Shown in pieces: positions 1-11,161 of a stretch of DNA of 64,000 nt. The DNA comes from Phaeovulum vinaykumarii. GTDB lineage: Bacteria > Pseudomonadota > Alphaproteobacteria > Rhodobacterales > Rhodobacteraceae. The DNA is taken from positions 186,001-250,000 of the forward strand of contig NZ_FTOM01000001.1 of the NCBI RefSeq assembly GCF_900156695.1. Direction: 5' to 3'. The notes beneath the pieces were generated by a model. The model was not told where the DNA came from and searched no databases. It saw only the letters and a program-made list of their open reading frames with translations. A program made the translations under genes and the position numbers. How positions within the stretch are numbered: position 1 is the first letter of the stretch; each line of letters starts with the position of its first letter.

Positions 1-780
1 TTCCTCGTTGAGGATGTCGACCACGAACAGCAGCACCTGATCGGCACCGTCTTCCCTGGCCACGTCGACCATCGAGGCCATCAGGCTGTCCTTGCGGTCC
101 AGCACCAGCTTGGGCGCGGTGGTTTCCAGAACCGAAACCCGCAGGGCGGTGCCGTCTACGGTGTATTCCTTGCTGTCCATGCGCAGCAGTTCCGCGTCCG
201 AGAAGGCCGAGACATCGGATTTCGCCTCGAACATGGCCGCGGCCAGCTCGCCGATGTCCACGCCCAGATCGGCGGCCAGCTTCTCGCAGACGGCCTTGTC
301 ATGCGCGGTGGTGGTGGGGCTGCGGAATTCCAGCGTGTCGGACAGGATGCACGACAGCATCGCGCCCTTGATGCCGCGCGGCGCGCGCGCCAGATCGTCG
401 CCGATCAGGTCGTGCATGATCGTGGCGGTGCAGGCCAGCGGGCGGATGGTGATGTCGATCGGGCCCTTGGTTTCCAGCCCGCCCACCAGCTTGTGGTGGT
501 CGATGATGGCGGTGATGTCGGCCGCGTTGATGCCCTCGGGCAGCTCGGCGGGGTTGTTGGTGTCCACGATCACCACCGGCGCGCCAGCCTCGACGCCCGA
601 GATGATCTCGGGCATGTCCAGCCCCCAATGCGCGACGACAAAGGCGGCCTCGGTGTTGGGCGCACCCAGCAGCACGGGCTGGGCGGGGGTGCCCTTCACC
701 TCGTTCAGATACCAGGCCCAGATGATGGGCGCGCCGGTCGAATCGGTGTCGGGGGCCTTGTGGCCGAAAACCTTGATCAT
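1..780 (-). CDS. ppaC: Manganese-dependent inorganic pyrophosphatase (C-terminus outside window)
   Basis: Hydrolyses pyrophosphate to phosphate in the cytoplasm (family II, DHH-type PPase, Mn/Co dependent). The visible 260 residues start with MIKVFGHKAPDTDSTGAP, whose H7, D11 and D13 are the family metal ligands. DTNNPAEL follows with Asp near residue 73, and the signature DHHK lies near residues 94-97. The family is about 305-310 residues, so the DHHA2 C-terminus lies mostly to the left of the window. The ATG at 780 is the only sensible start because the protein begins directly with the first metal motif. The downstream neighbour on the right is an unrelated minus-strand gene. Confidence 0.93.
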   Translation of the reverse strand, partial: MIKVFGHKAPDTDSTGAPIIWAWYLNEVKGTPAQPVLLGAPNTEAAFVVAHWGLDMPEIISGVEAGAPVVIVDTNNPAELPEGINAADITAIIDHHKLVGGLETKGPIDITIRPLACTATIMHDLIGDDLARAPRGIKGAMLSCILSDTLEFRSPTTTAHDKAVCEKLAADLGVDIGELAAAMFEAKSDVSAFSDAELLRMDSKEYTVDGTALRVSVLETTAPKLVLDRKDSLMASMVDVAREDGADQVLLFVVDILNEE

Positions 781-913
781 GTGGACCTCGAAAGCAGAAG
801 GGGAATTCTCGCGCGCCTTATAGGGACCGGCGGCGGCTTTGTCACCCGCCGCGCATGCGGGTTTTTCCGCGCTGCGGCATGGTCGGCTGCACCCCTCGCA
901 AGCGCGCCCCTTC

Positions 914-2032
914 TCAGCGTGGCTCTGCTTCGGGCAGCTCCATTTCAACCGGCCCTATCTCAACCGGAAGAGCCAGACGTTCGATGCGGAACCCCTCGGC
1001 GGCCAGCCGCGCCAGCACCCCGCCCGGCCCCGGCAGATGCAGCGCCCCCACCGCCACCAGGATCGGCCCCTCTTCGGCCGCTGCCACCATCGGCGCAATC
1101 CAGGCCGCGTTGCGCCGGTCCATCAGGATGTCCTGGGTGACGGCGATCTGGGCCTCGGCCCGGTCCCGCGACAGCCCCGAATGGCGCAAGGTGTCGAACT
1201 TGCCGAATTCCCAGATCAGCCAGATCTTCTGGGCGAAATAGGCCCGCGCCAGGGTGGCGGTGTAATCGTCGGCGCGTTCGGCCATGCCCAGGCTGGCCAG
1301 GATCAGATCCACCTCGTCCTGCGGCGAAAGCTCCCCGAAAAGCTTGAACACCGTGTCAAAGGGCTCGAGCCCCGCGACCGGCACGCCCGCCTCCGCAGCC
1401 GCCGCCATCAGCCGTTCGTCCAGCCCCTTGGCGCCGGCGCCCTGTTCGGCCATCGCGCAGGGCGACAGCGCCAGCGTCATCGCCACATACCAGGGCTTGA
1501 ACTTGGCCGCCAGGATCGCCGGGATGCCCCGCGCCTCGACCGCCGCCGAAAGCCGCGCCCAATCCTGCGCCGACAGCCGTTCGGGCAGCGTCGGCCCGGT
1601 CATGGTGAACATCAGCGAGGGATCGCGCGCCAGCGCCGCCTGAAGCGCGGCCTGATCCTCGGGGCTGGCCTCCATCAGCACGCGCCGCGCGCCGCGCAGA
1701 ACCGGAGCCGCCGCCGCGACAAGGGCATCATGGCGCGGGTCGGCGAAATGATAGGTGCCCAGAAGCGTGATCTGGGCGGTGCCGCGGGTGGCGCGCCACA
1801 TCAGCCCCTCGGCATAGGGGGCCTGGGCCGCGGCGCGTTCGATCGCGGCGCGGTCGGCCGCCGGCAGTTCGGCCAGCATGTCGGCACCGGCACAGAGCGC
1901 GCGCGCAGGCGCGGCCCCCGCCCCCGCGAGCGCCAGCGCCAGCGGGACCAGCAGCGCCCCCGCCCTCAGGGTCTTGAGCACCGCCCCCGCCCCCTGCCAC
2001 AGCCGGCCCGCAGGCCCCGTCCCTGTCTGCAT
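914..2032 (-). CDS. TraB/GumN family protein, exported
   Basis: A 372-residue member of the TraB/PrgY/GumN family (possibly metal-dependent hydrolases of the EreA-like fold; no confirmed substrate in bacteria). The first ~45 residues read as a signal peptide: an Arg near 23, then an Ala/Leu-rich core ending at ARALC. The family N-terminal motif [11 protein letters not shown] is at about 92-102 and the C-terminal motif [13 protein letters not shown] is near the end. The frame is open further upstream to 2152, but the ATG at 2032 is preceded by GAGAGGGGG and puts the signal peptide close to the N-terminus, so it is preferred. It is transcribed away from groES; the intervening 320 bases hold the groES control region. 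Confidence 0.82.
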   Translation of the reverse strand: MQTGTGPAGRLWQGAGAVLKTLRAGALLVPLALALAGAGAAPARALCAGADMLAELPAADRAAIERAAAQAPYAEGLMWRATRGTAQITLLGTYHFADPRHDALVAAAAPVLRGARRVLMEASPEDQAALQAALARDPSLMFTMTGPTLPERLSAQDWARLSAAVEARGIPAILAAKFKPWYVAMTLALSPCAMAEQGAGAKGLDERLMAAAAEAGVPVAGLEPFDTVFKLFGELSPQDEVDLILASLGMAERADDYTATLARAYFAQKIWLIWEFGKFDTLRHSGLSRDRAEAQIAVTQDILMDRRNAAWIAPMVAAAEEGPILVAVGALHLPGPGGVLARLAAEGFRIERLALPVEIGPVEMELPEAEPR

Positions 2033-2260
2033 CACACCCCCTCTCGGCAAGGTCTGCCGCCCGCCCGTTCCGTTCCGCGCGCCGGATCGCCCGATCCCGC
2101 GCGCGCGCCGTCCGAAAGCCTGACACAGACCCGCGCCGATGCCCAGCGCCAACAGCCCGGCACCGGCGCACCGACAAATCGCACCCGGGGACGCGAAAAC
2201 CGGGGGGGCGCGAAAACCGGAGGACGCAAAAAATTTTCACCGGAAATCGTCACCGGGACG

Positions 2261-2289
2261 TTGACAGGTTCGGTCGCGCTGCCTATCTC
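2261..2289 (+). promoter_or_regulatory. Sigma-70-type promoter of groES-groEL
   Basis: A perfect -35 hexamer TTGACA (2261-2266) is followed after 17 bases by TATCTC (2284-2289), a partial -10. The start point would fall near 2296, immediately before the CIRCE element, which is the usual arrangement for HrcA-repressed groESL operons. Confidence 0.6.
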
Positions 2290-2296
2290 GCCGCTG

Positions 2297-2323
2297 TTGG
2301 CACTCACCCCGTGCGAGTGCCAA
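2297..2323 (+). promoter_or_regulatory. CIRCE operator (HrcA binding site)
   Basis: TTGGCACTC, nine bases, GAGTGCCAA: a perfect 9-9-9 inverted repeat matching the CIRCE consensus TTAGCACTC-N9-GAGTGCTAA with one symmetric change in each arm. It overlaps the predicted transcription start and lies 33 bases ahead of groES. HrcA binding here is expected to repress groESL until heat shock; hrcA itself is not in the window. Confidence 0.93.
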
Positions 2324-2356
2324 AAGGTTAAAAACTGGTCTCGAGGAGCATACCAG

Positions 2357-2644
2357 ATGGCTTTCAAACCGCTGCATGACCGTGTCCTGGTCCGTCGCGT
2401 CCAGAGCGACGAGAAAACCAAGGGCGGCCTCATCATCCCCGACACCGCCAAGGAAAAACCCGCCGAGGGCGAGATCGTCGCTTGCGGTGAAGGCGCGCGC
2501 AAGGACTCGGGCGAACTGATCGCCATGTCGGTCAAGGCCGGCGACCGCGTGCTGTTCGGCAAATGGTCGGGCACCGAAGTCACCATCGAAGGCGAAGAGC
2601 TGCTGATCATGAAGGAAAGCGACATTCTCGGCATCATCGCCTGA
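2357..2644 (+). CDS. groES: Co-chaperonin GroES
   Basis: The 95-residue Hsp10 lid of the GroEL chamber, which binds GroEL apical domains through its mobile loop (about residues 17-33, with the hydrophobic tripeptide in GGLIIPD) and closes the folding cavity. It begins [14 protein letters not shown] and ends ESDILGIIA, both typical. Length equals the family norm. The start has a GAGGAG ribosome site at 2343-2348. It is the first gene of a two-gene operon with groEL, 44 bases apart, under the CIRCE element upstream. Confidence 0.98.
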   Translation: MAFKPLHDRVLVRRVQSDEKTKGGLIIPDTAKEKPAEGEIVACGEGARKDSGELIAMSVKAGDRVLFGKWSGTEVTIEGEELLIMKESDILGIIA

Positions 2645-2670
2645 GATCGCGCCCCTTCCCTGACATCTGA

Positions 2671-4329
<1,659 letters not shown>

Positions 4330-4356
4330 TCCACGCGCCCGCGTCGGACAGACACG

Positions 4357-4385
4357 AAGGCCGCCGGGAAACCGGCGGCCTTTTT
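4357..4385 (+). terminator. Rho-independent terminator of groESL
   Basis: GGCCGCCGG (4359-4367), a GAAA loop, CCGGCGGCC (4372-4380), then TTTTT. A perfect 9-bp GC stem 27 bases after the groEL stop. The region between it and the next, convergent gene holds nothing else. Confidence 0.92.
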
Positions 4386-4446
4386 CGTTGGAATATCGTT
4401 TCAGAACAACGCCCTACGGGCTGGCCGGGCCGGGCGGGCCGGCGCG

Positions 4447-6114
4447 TCAACTGTCGTCGCGCCAGCGGTTGACCATGGGATAGCGCCGGTCCAGCCAGAA
4501 GGCGCGCGTCGTCAGCCGCGGCCCCGGCGCCGATTGATAGCGTTTCCATTCCGCACCATAGAGCAGCCCCTCGACCCGCTTGACGGTGGCGCGGTCGAAC
4601 CCCGCCGCCACGATCTCGGCCACCGATTGATCGCCCTCGATCAGCCGCTCGAGGATCGCATCGAGCACCTCATAGGGGGGCAGGCTGTCTTCGTCGCGCT
4701 GGTTCTCGCGCAATTCGGCCGAGGGCGGCTTGTCGATCACCCGCGGCGGGATGACCTCGGCCGCAGGGCCCATCATCCAGGGGCGGTGGTGGGCGTTGCG
4801 CCAGCGACACGCCGCGAAGACCCGCGTCTTGTAGAGATCCTTCAACGGGTTATAGCCGCCCGACATGTCGCCGTAGATGGTGGCATAGCCCACCGCCATC
4901 TCGGATTTGTTGCCGGTGGTCAGCAGCATCTCGCCAAAGCTGTTCGACAGCGCCATCAGCAGAAGGCCGCGCAGGCGCGACTGGATGTTCTCCTCGGTGA
5001 TGCCCGGCGCACGGCCCGCCAGAAGGGGCGCCAGCGCCTCGGTCACGGCGGCGCGCGGACCCTCGATCCCCACCTCGTCAAGCCGGCAGCCCAGCCGCGC
5101 GGCCACCCCTTCGGCATCCGCGCGCGAGGTCGGCGAGGTATAGGCCGAGGGCAGGAGCACGCAGCGCACGGCCTCGGGGCCCAGCGCATCGGCCGCCACC
5201 GCCGCCACCAGCGCGGAATCGACCCCGCCCGACAGGCCCAGCAGCACCTTGCCAAAGCCCGACTTGCCCAGATAATCGCGCAGCCCCAGCACCATGGCGT
5301 GATAATCCTGCTCGATCGCCTCGGGCTGGGGGGCGCAGGTGCCGGGCACGATCTCCCAGCCGCCCGAGGCCCCGGCGCGCAGATCCAGATGCATCAGCCC
5401 TTCCTCGAAGGGCGCCATCTGCGCCACGATCCGCCCTTGCGCATCCAGCGCAAAGCTCGCCCCGTCGAAAAGCTGGTCGTCCTGCCCGCCCACGGCATTG
5501 AGATAGATCAGCGGCAGCCCGGTTTCGGCCACGCGCGCGCGCGCCACCTCGAGGCGCAGCGCCAGCTTGTCGCGGCGATAGGGCGAGCCGTTGGGCACCA
5601 GCAGAAGCTCGGCCCCCCCATCGCGCAGCACCGCCGCAACGTCCGGGTGCCAGGCATCCTCGCAGACCGGGCTGCCGAAGCGCGGCCCCCCCGCGCTCAG
5701 CGCATAGGGGGCGGGCATCGGGCCGGGCGTGAACAGGCGGCATTCGTCGAAGACATCGGAATTGGGCAGGTGATGCTTGCGCAGGACATGGCGGACCTGG
5801 CCGCCCTCAAGGATCCACCAGGCGTTGAAAAGCGCGCCCGCCTCGGCCAGCGGACCGCCGATGCCCAGCGCGGGGCCGTCGGCACATTCGGCGGCCAGCG
5901 CCGCCATCGCGGCCATGGCGTCGCGCACGAAGGCAGGCTTCATCACCAGATCCTGGGTCTGATAGCCGGTCAGGAACATCTCGGGCAGGGCCACCATGTC
6001 GGCCCCGGCGTCCCGCCCCGCGGCCCAGGCGGCGCGCGCCTTGGCGGCATTGGCGGCAAAGGCGCCGACGGTCGGGTTCAGCTGCGCCAGCGTCAGTCGA
6101 AAGGTGCGGGGCAT
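4447..6114 (-). CDS. nadE: Glutamine-dependent NAD+ synthetase
   Basis: The last step of NAD synthesis: amidates deamido-NAD using ammonia released from glutamine. 555 residues in two domains. The N-terminal nitrilase-type glutaminase (1 to ~270) has its triad Glu45 (in ALPEMFLTG), Lys113 (in RKHHLPNSD) and Cys151 (in GSPVCEDAWHP). The C-terminal synthetase has the PP-loop LSGGVDS at 294-300 and the TGNKSEMAVGYATIYGD substrate motif. The frame is open to 6201, but MPRTFRLTLAQLNP at 6114 is the natural family N-terminus. Convergent with groEL. Confidence 0.95.
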   Translation of the reverse strand: MPRTFRLTLAQLNPTVGAFAANAAKARAAWAAGRDAGADMVALPEMFLTGYQTQDLVMKPAFVRDAMAAMAALAAECADGPALGIGGPLAEAGALFNAWWILEGGQVRHVLRKHHLPNSDVFDECRLFTPGPMPAPYALSAGGPRFGSPVCEDAWHPDVAAVLRDGGAELLLVPNGSPYRRDKLALRLEVARARVAETGLPLIYLNAVGGQDDQLFDGASFALDAQGRIVAQMAPFEEGLMHLDLRAGASGGWEIVPGTCAPQPEAIEQDYHAMVLGLRDYLGKSGFGKVLLGLSGGVDSALVAAVAADALGPEAVRCVLLPSAYTSPTSRADAEGVAARLGCRLDEVGIEGPRAAVTEALAPLLAGRAPGITEENIQSRLRGLLLMALSNSFGEMLLTTGNKSEMAVGYATIYGDMSGGYNPLKDLYKTRVFAACRWRNAHHRPWMMGPAAEVIPPRVIDKPPSAELRENQRDEDSLPPYEVLDAILERLIEGDQSVAEIVAAGFDRATVKRVEGLLYGAEWKRYQSAPGPRLTTRAFWLDRRYPMVNRWRDDS

Positions 6115-6386
6115 CGGGTCCTCGGGGCGGGAAAGACGGTGGGGGGCGGGAAAGACGGTGAGACGGAAAAGACGGTCGCGGATCGGGTCCGGGTGTAGCA
6201 AGGCTTGCCGTCAGAGGTAAGCCCTGCCGCGCCCGGCGCAAGCCGATCACGCCAAGCCGCCCCCGGCGCGGGCCTTGGCCGAAGGCGCCCCCGGCCCCGC
6301 AGGCATGCGGCATTGTCCAGAAAAACGGCAGGCGGGAAAGGGCGCGACGATCGGCGCGCGCTCCCACCTGCCCTGTCCGTCGCGCG

Positions 6387-8135
6387 CTATTCCAGCGTGT
6401 GGCCGGCAAGGGCGCGCTGGATCTCGCGGCGCACCAGCTTGCGCACGTTGCGCGTGATGCGTTCGCCCAGCGTGCCCTGCAATTCCTCGCGGATGATGTC
6501 GGACACCAGGATGCGCAGGGCCTCTTCGTCCAGCAGAGGATCGCTTTCGGCAAAGATCCCCTCCTCGGCCGGATCGGGATCTTCGGCGCGCATCTCCTCA
6601 TAGCTCGAGCGGCGGCGCGCAACCGGCGCGGCCTCCTGCTGCCGGGCATCGTCGAGATGCAGACGCCGCGGCGCTCCCCCCGCATCCGCCGGCGCGGCAG
6701 CCGGAGGCGGGCGCCCCGCATCGGGATTATCTGCGGGCGGGGCGTCATAATGCAGCGTGTCGTCTTCCCACTCGACCGCAGGCGCATCGGCGGCCACCGC
6801 GTCGGGCGCCATCTCCGCGGGCGTCATGTCGGCGGGCGTCCTATCGTCCGGCGCCATCGCTGGCGCGGGATCGGCGGCAAACTCCGCCGCGGCCACGGGG
6901 GCAGGCACGGCGACCTCCTCGGCCATCTCGGGCGCGCTTGCCGCAAACGACGCCCCCGGATCGGCCCCCAACTCCGCGGCGGGTTCCGCAGGGCTGTCGA
7001 CGAAGGCGGCGCCCGGATCCACGGGATCGGACGCACCGAGATCGGCATCAAGACCCGCCGCATCAGGAATATCGGCGTCGAATTCCGGCGCACCGGCCAG
7101 ATCCGCCGCGAAAGACTGGTCCGCCGGCATGTCGGGATCGGGCAGCGGGGCGGCCTCCGCGCCCTCCGGCGTGGCATCGGCGGACAGGACCAACGGCCCC
7201 GCTTCGGCCTCCCTCTCGACCTCGGCCTCCATCTCGGGCCGCATCTCGGCCTCCGGCGGCGCGGCGCGATGCGCCATCAGGCTTTCGGGGACGGCGGCGG
7301 GGGTCTCCTCGGGCTCGACCATCTCGGCCATGGGGGCTTCGGGGGCCTCCTCGGGCGCCGCGGCCGGACCGAAGGCAGGACGCGCCCCCCCCTCGCGCCG
7401 CGCGCCCAGCGACACCAGGAAATCCTCGGCATCGTCAGACCATTGCGGCACATCCGGGCCGTCGCCCGCAAGCGGCGCGCCGCCGTCTTCGGGCTCGAAA
7501 TCCTGACCGCTGAGCGTCACGGCCGCTTCCATGGCCGCGATCTTGTCTTCCAGCTGGTCAAGCTCGGCATCGAGACATGACGTATCGGGCAGCATCGCTT
7601 CGGGCGCGGCATCGGCCAGGAAAGCCTCGACGGCCTCGTCGACAGGAGCATCCAGCCCGTCGGGCGTCGCCGGAGCGGGGTCATCCGCCAATTCGGGGCC
7701 CACTTCCGGCGCCATCTGGGGCGCGGCCTCTTCCGCGGCGGTGTCTTCCACGCGCAGCGCCGGGGTCAGGACCAGACGGTCCTCCTCGAGGTCGGTCGCC
7801 ACATCGGGCGCGTCATCCGCAAAGGAGGGTTCGCCGGCGGGCGGCAATGGATCTTCAAGCAGATGCGGCGCCTCTTCCGGCGGCGCGGGGCGCGCATTGC
7901 GCGGCGCAAAGACCGATTGCGGCGCCGGATCGGGCGCCATCGCATCCCGGCCCGCGGCCCCGTCACCGGGCATCGCACCCGCGGGCGGCGGCACATGCGA
8001 GGGCGCGGCGGGCGCCGCCGCCTCCGCGACCGGCGTCACCGCAGGCGCACGCTCTTGCGAAATCAGACGTCGGATCGAGGACAGGACATCCTCGATCTCG
8101 GCATTGGTATCCGTAGTGGTTCTGGGCTCAGACAT
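6387..8135 (-). CDS. DUF2497/PopZ-like protein with very long acidic linker
   Basis: 582 residues. Only the ends are conserved-looking. The N-terminus has EIEDVLSSIRRLISQE (about 13-28), matching the short helix that begins PopZ/DUF2497 proteins. The C-terminal ~55 residues form basic amphipathic helices (LRILVSDIIREELQGTLGER, then RNVRKLVRREIQRAL). The ~480 residues between are Ala/Pro/Asp/Glu-rich and low complexity, as in PopZ's disordered acidic region but much longer. PopZ forms polar hubs that anchor chromosome and cell-cycle proteins in Caulobacter; a similar scaffold role here is inferred only. The start at 8135 has GGGAGGG seven bases upstream; the frame is open to 8309. It lies downstream of tolC on the same strand. 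Confidence 0.7.
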   Translation of the reverse strand: MSEPRTTTDTNAEIEDVLSSIRRLISQERAPAVTPVAEAAAPAAPSHVPPPAGAMPGDGAAGRDAMAPDPAPQSVFAPRNARPAPPEEAPHLLEDPLPPAGEPSFADDAPDVATDLEEDRLVLTPALRVEDTAAEEAAPQMAPEVGPELADDPAPATPDGLDAPVDEAVEAFLADAAPEAMLPDTSCLDAELDQLEDKIAAMEAAVTLSGQDFEPEDGGAPLAGDGPDVPQWSDDAEDFLVSLGARREGGARPAFGPAAAPEEAPEAPMAEMVEPEETPAAVPESLMAHRAAPPEAEMRPEMEAEVEREAEAGPLVLSADATPEGAEAAPLPDPDMPADQSFAADLAGAPEFDADIPDAAGLDADLGASDPVDPGAAFVDSPAEPAAELGADPGASFAASAPEMAEEVAVPAPVAAAEFAADPAPAMAPDDRTPADMTPAEMAPDAVAADAPAVEWEDDTLHYDAPPADNPDAGRPPPAAAPADAGGAPRRLHLDDARQQEAAPVARRRSSYEEMRAEDPDPAEEGIFAESDPLLDEEALRILVSDIIREELQGTLGERITRNVRKLVRREIQRALAGHTLE

Positions 8136-8362
8136 TCTGCCCTCCCGCGTCAGCCCGTTTGTGTCGCCCGGCGGCACCCTCTCCACCGCAGCCCCGATCG
8201 AGACGACCCCGGCCCTGCGCGACCGGGCACCCTGCCCGGTTCCACACTGCCCGCGGCGTCCCCGCAGAGCAAGCAGAACGCGCCACCCCTGGGGCGGCGC
8301 GACTGACATGCATGCGGCAAAGCCACAACCGAAGGTCGATCAGACCGGAATTCCCGTGATGC

Positions 8363-9745
8363 CTATTTGCGGCCGATGGCGCGCAGGACACGGTCAAGGC
8401 TTTCGCCCTGGACCGAGGTCACCGGCGCATTGCGCACGGCATTGTAATAGGCGGCCGGATCATAGGTCGGGATCCCGAGGTTCAGGTGCTCAGCCGTCAG
8501 AAGACCCATAGACGACAAGAGTGAATAGATCGCTACCTGAAGATTGGCCTCGGCATCGATCCGCGCGGCGCGGGCATCGAGCAGATCCTGTTCGGCATCC
8601 AGCACGTCAAGCGTGGTGCGCGCGCCCAGCGTCGCCTCTTCCTTGACGCCGCGGAAGGCCACCTGCGCGGCCCGGATCTGCTGGTCGGTGGCGCGGATCT
8701 GCGCCTGGATCGTGCCGATCTGCGACCACATGTTGGCGACATTCTCGCCCACGCTCACGCCGGCCTGCAAGAGCGAGGCGCGCGCCTTGTCGCGGTTGGC
8801 GATGGCCTTGCGATGCGCCGAGGACAGCTTGCCGCCCGCATAGATCGTCTGGCGCAGCTCGAGCCCGACATAGGAGGTGTCGGCCGAGGCATTGTCATGC
8901 GACAGCTGCACCGTGCCGGTCAGCTCGGGCCGGCGTTCGGCCGCAGCCGCACCGATGCCCAGCTCGGCCACCGTCACCATGCGCTGCGCCTGAAGGATCG
9001 CCGGATGCGAGCGCTGGGCGATGGCGCGCGCCTCGTCGAGCGAGCGCGGCAGTTTCGGCGGCCTGGGAAAGGCAGCCAGGCGGCCCGGATAGGAGCCGGT
9101 CGCAGCCTTGTAGGCTTCGCGCGCCGCGGCCAGTTCCCCGCGCGCGGCCGCCAGCGTCGCCCGCGCCGCGGCCAGCCGCGCCTCGGCCAGCGCCACATCG
9201 GTGCGCGTCACCTCACCCACATCGAAACGGTCCTGCGCGGCGCGCAATTCCTCGCCGATCACGCGAACCGAGTTCTCGTTGATCGACACGTTCTCGACGG
9301 CAGCCCGCACCTGCGTATAGGCCGAGACCGCACCCAGCAGCACCTGCTGTTCGATATCGCGCAGCGCCTCGCGGGTGGCCAGCACGGTTTCCTTGGCGAT
9401 GTCGATCGACGCCCGCGTCCGGCCGAAATCCCACAAGGTCATCTGCGCGGTCAGCGACAGCTCGGCGCTGGTGGTGCCGCGGTCGATCCCGGTCGAGTTG
9501 AAATTGTCGATATAGGTGCGCGACCAATTGGCCGCCCATTGCAGCACCGGGCGCAGATCCGCGACCGCCTGGGCCACGTCCTCGTCGGCGGCGCGCAGCA
9601 CGGCGCGGTTCTGATCGAGCAGGTTCGAATGCTTGTAGGCCGCCACCAGGGCGTCGGCCAGGCTTTCGGCCGAAGCCGTCGTCGTGCCCAGACCGGCAAG
9701 CCCCATCCCCAGGGCCAGCACGAGTTTACGGGAATAGCGCATCAT
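8363..9745 (-). CDS. tolC: TolC family outer-membrane channel protein
   Basis: 460 residues. Forms the trimeric outer-membrane/periplasmic exit duct of type I secretion and RND efflux systems. A signal peptide spans about 1-25 (LVLALGMGLAGLG, cleavage after ASA). Two outer-membrane-efflux repeats follow, rich in long Ala/Leu/Glu helices (for example ARATLAAARGELAAAREAYK and ATLGARTTLDVLDAEQDLLDAR, the latter a hallmark of the second repeat). The double ATG at 9745 is used because GAGGAA sits seven bases before it; an ATG at 9760 lacks one. Upstream is pcm and downstream is the PopZ-like gene, all on the minus strand. Confidence 0.9.
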   Translation of the reverse strand: MMRYSRKLVLALGMGLAGLGTTTASAESLADALVAAYKHSNLLDQNRAVLRAADEDVAQAVADLRPVLQWAANWSRTYIDNFNSTGIDRGTTSAELSLTAQMTLWDFGRTRASIDIAKETVLATREALRDIEQQVLLGAVSAYTQVRAAVENVSINENSVRVIGEELRAAQDRFDVGEVTRTDVALAEARLAAARATLAAARGELAAAREAYKAATGSYPGRLAAFPRPPKLPRSLDEARAIAQRSHPAILQAQRMVTVAELGIGAAAAERRPELTGTVQLSHDNASADTSYVGLELRQTIYAGGKLSSAHRKAIANRDKARASLLQAGVSVGENVANMWSQIGTIQAQIRATDQQIRAAQVAFRGVKEEATLGARTTLDVLDAEQDLLDARAARIDAEANLQVAIYSLLSSMGLLTAEHLNLGIPTYDPAAYYNAVRNAPVTSVQGESLDRVLRAIGRK

Positions 9746-10150
9746 GGCTCGGTTCCTCATGTCTCCGGGCCCCGATCAGGCCCCAAATCGTCCAGTCCCC
9801 GGCCCGCGCGCCCCAGCTCATGGGGGCATCCGGACCCTTGTGCCGGCGGGGGTCGGCGGCGCCGGGATCTTGCGCCCGGTCTTGGGGTGGTCAGCGCGGA
9901 CCCGGAGATCCGGCCCCGGCGCGCTTGGCCTCCCGATAGTCCGGCAGCCGCCCCGCGGAAGGGGCATCGGGCTGCCGATCGCGCGCGCATCCCCGCACGG
10001 GCGCGCGCATGACTTCTCCGTCGCGTCTTGCCCCGACGCTGGCAACGCGGCCCTGCGCCGCGCCCCGGCGTCCGCCCGATGTTCACCCCCGGTGCCGCCC
10101 CCCCCGGCGCCGGTCAACACGACCGGCACAAACGCGGGCCGCCCCCGCGA
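9746..10150. other. Gene-free 405-base stretch between pcm and tolC
   Basis: Very GC-rich, with no coding pattern in any frame that I can support. It holds one long imperfect hairpin (CGGCAGCC ... GGCTGCCG, arms around 9941 and 9969). It presumably carries the tolC promoter, which I cannot place with confidence. Confidence 0.5.
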
Positions 10151-10801
10151 TCAGAGCGCGAAGACCGGGGCGCGCGCAAACCCGTAGAGCACCGGCGCAT
10201 GGGCGTGAAAACCCTGCGTCCAGGCGATCTTGCCGGCGCGCCGGATGCCGAAACGCACCTCGCCCAGCGCGCCGTCGCGGAAGAGGCAAGCGATGCGCCC
10301 GCCTTCGGCCAGCTGATCGGTCAGCGCGGCGGGAAGCTCCTCGACCGCGCCTTCGATCACGATCACGTCATAAGGCGCCTGCCCCGGCACCCCGGCGGCC
10401 AGCGGCCCCGCGATCACGGCCACATTGTCGGCGCCTTCGCCGGCCAGAAGGGTCTGGGCCTGACCGGCCAGCGGTTCGTCCTCCAGCGCGACGACCGCCT
10501 CGGCCATCTGCGCGATGACGGCCGCCGAATAGCCCAGCCCGCAGCCCACATCCAGAACCAGATCGCCCGGCGTGATCGCCAGACCGTCCAGCATCTTGGA
10601 AAAGGTCCGGGGCTCGAGCAGCACGCGGCCCGGCGCGATCTCGAGGTTCTCGCCCAGATAGGCGGCCTCGCGCCGCGAGGTCGGCACATAGACCTCGCGC
10701 GGGACGGCCAGCATGGCGGCAATGACGGGATAGCGCGTCACGTCGCTGGGACGCACCTGGGTATCCACCATGATCGTGCGGCGCGCGGCAAAATCCTGCA
10801 T
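10151..10801 (-). CDS. pcm: Protein-L-isoaspartate O-methyltransferase
   Basis: About 216 residues. A SAM-dependent methyltransferase that starts repair of isoaspartyl residues in damaged proteins. The SAM motif I is [11 protein letters not shown] (about 83-93). The family entry region [15 protein letters not shown] is at about 11-25 and VPREVYVP at 33-40. MQDFAARR at 10801 matches the usual start of Rhodobacterales Pcm proteins; an ATG four codons earlier (10813) is an alternative. The frame stays open far upstream through the 24-bp repeat array, but that is a low-complexity artefact. In related genomes pcm commonly precedes tolC, as here. Confidence 0.88.
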   Translation of the reverse strand: MQDFAARRTIMVDTQVRPSDVTRYPVIAAMLAVPREVYVPTSRREAAYLGENLEIAPGRVLLEPRTFSKMLDGLAITPGDLVLDVGCGLGYSAAVIAQMAEAVVALEDEPLAGQAQTLLAGEGADNVAVIAGPLAAGVPGQAPYDVIVIEGAVEELPAALTDQLAEGGRIACLFRDGALGEVRFGIRRAGKIAWTQGFHAHAPVLYGFARAPVFAL

Positions 10802-10892
10802 TCCTGTGCTCATCCGTCTGGTTAAGTCCTGCGTTGTCTTGCCACAGATGCCGGGGGCGGGCAACACGAACCGCGCCGGTTCGCGCGCACGA

Positions 10893-11108
10893 AGGGGGCA
10901 TGGCAACGCGGCCGTGGCGTCGCGGCCCTGCCGCGCAAGCGTCAGGCGGCCATGCCGCGCAAACGTCAGGCGGCCATGCCGCGCAAGAGCCAGGCGGCCC
11001 TGCCGCGCGGGGGTCAGGTGGCCATGCCGCGCATTGGTCAGGCGGCCATGCCGCGCGGGGGGCACCGGGCCACACCGGGCAATCGGGCCACGCCGGGCAA
11101 TGATGCGC
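10893..11108. repeat. 24-bp tandem repeat array
   Basis: Period-24 units with consensus GTCAGGCGGCCATGCCGCGC plus four variable bases. Clear units begin at 10941, 10965, 10989, 11013 and 11037. Degenerate units precede (from about 10917) and follow (11061 and 11085, drifting to CCGGGCCACACCGGGCAA). 24 is a multiple of three, so all frames stay open across it. It lies between the divergent pcm and epimerase genes, and no spacer sequences separate the units. Confidence 0.85.
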
Positions 11109-11161
11109 CCGCCAACCGACCGGCAGTGGCGCGCGCGGGCCGGGCGCGCTAAGGATCGCGC

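Noticed and set aside
839..2644. A 601-codon plus-strand frame running into groES
   Set aside because: Antisense to the TraB/GumN gene; only the last 95 codons, groES itself, are real, with their own CIRCE control and ribosome site.
4534..6198. 554-codon plus-strand frame opposite nadE
   Set aside because: Mirror of nadE codon bias; rich in His/Arg/Gln as such shadows are.
10893..11108. CRISPR array
   Set aside because: Units are contiguous with no unique spacers, and no cas genes are present.
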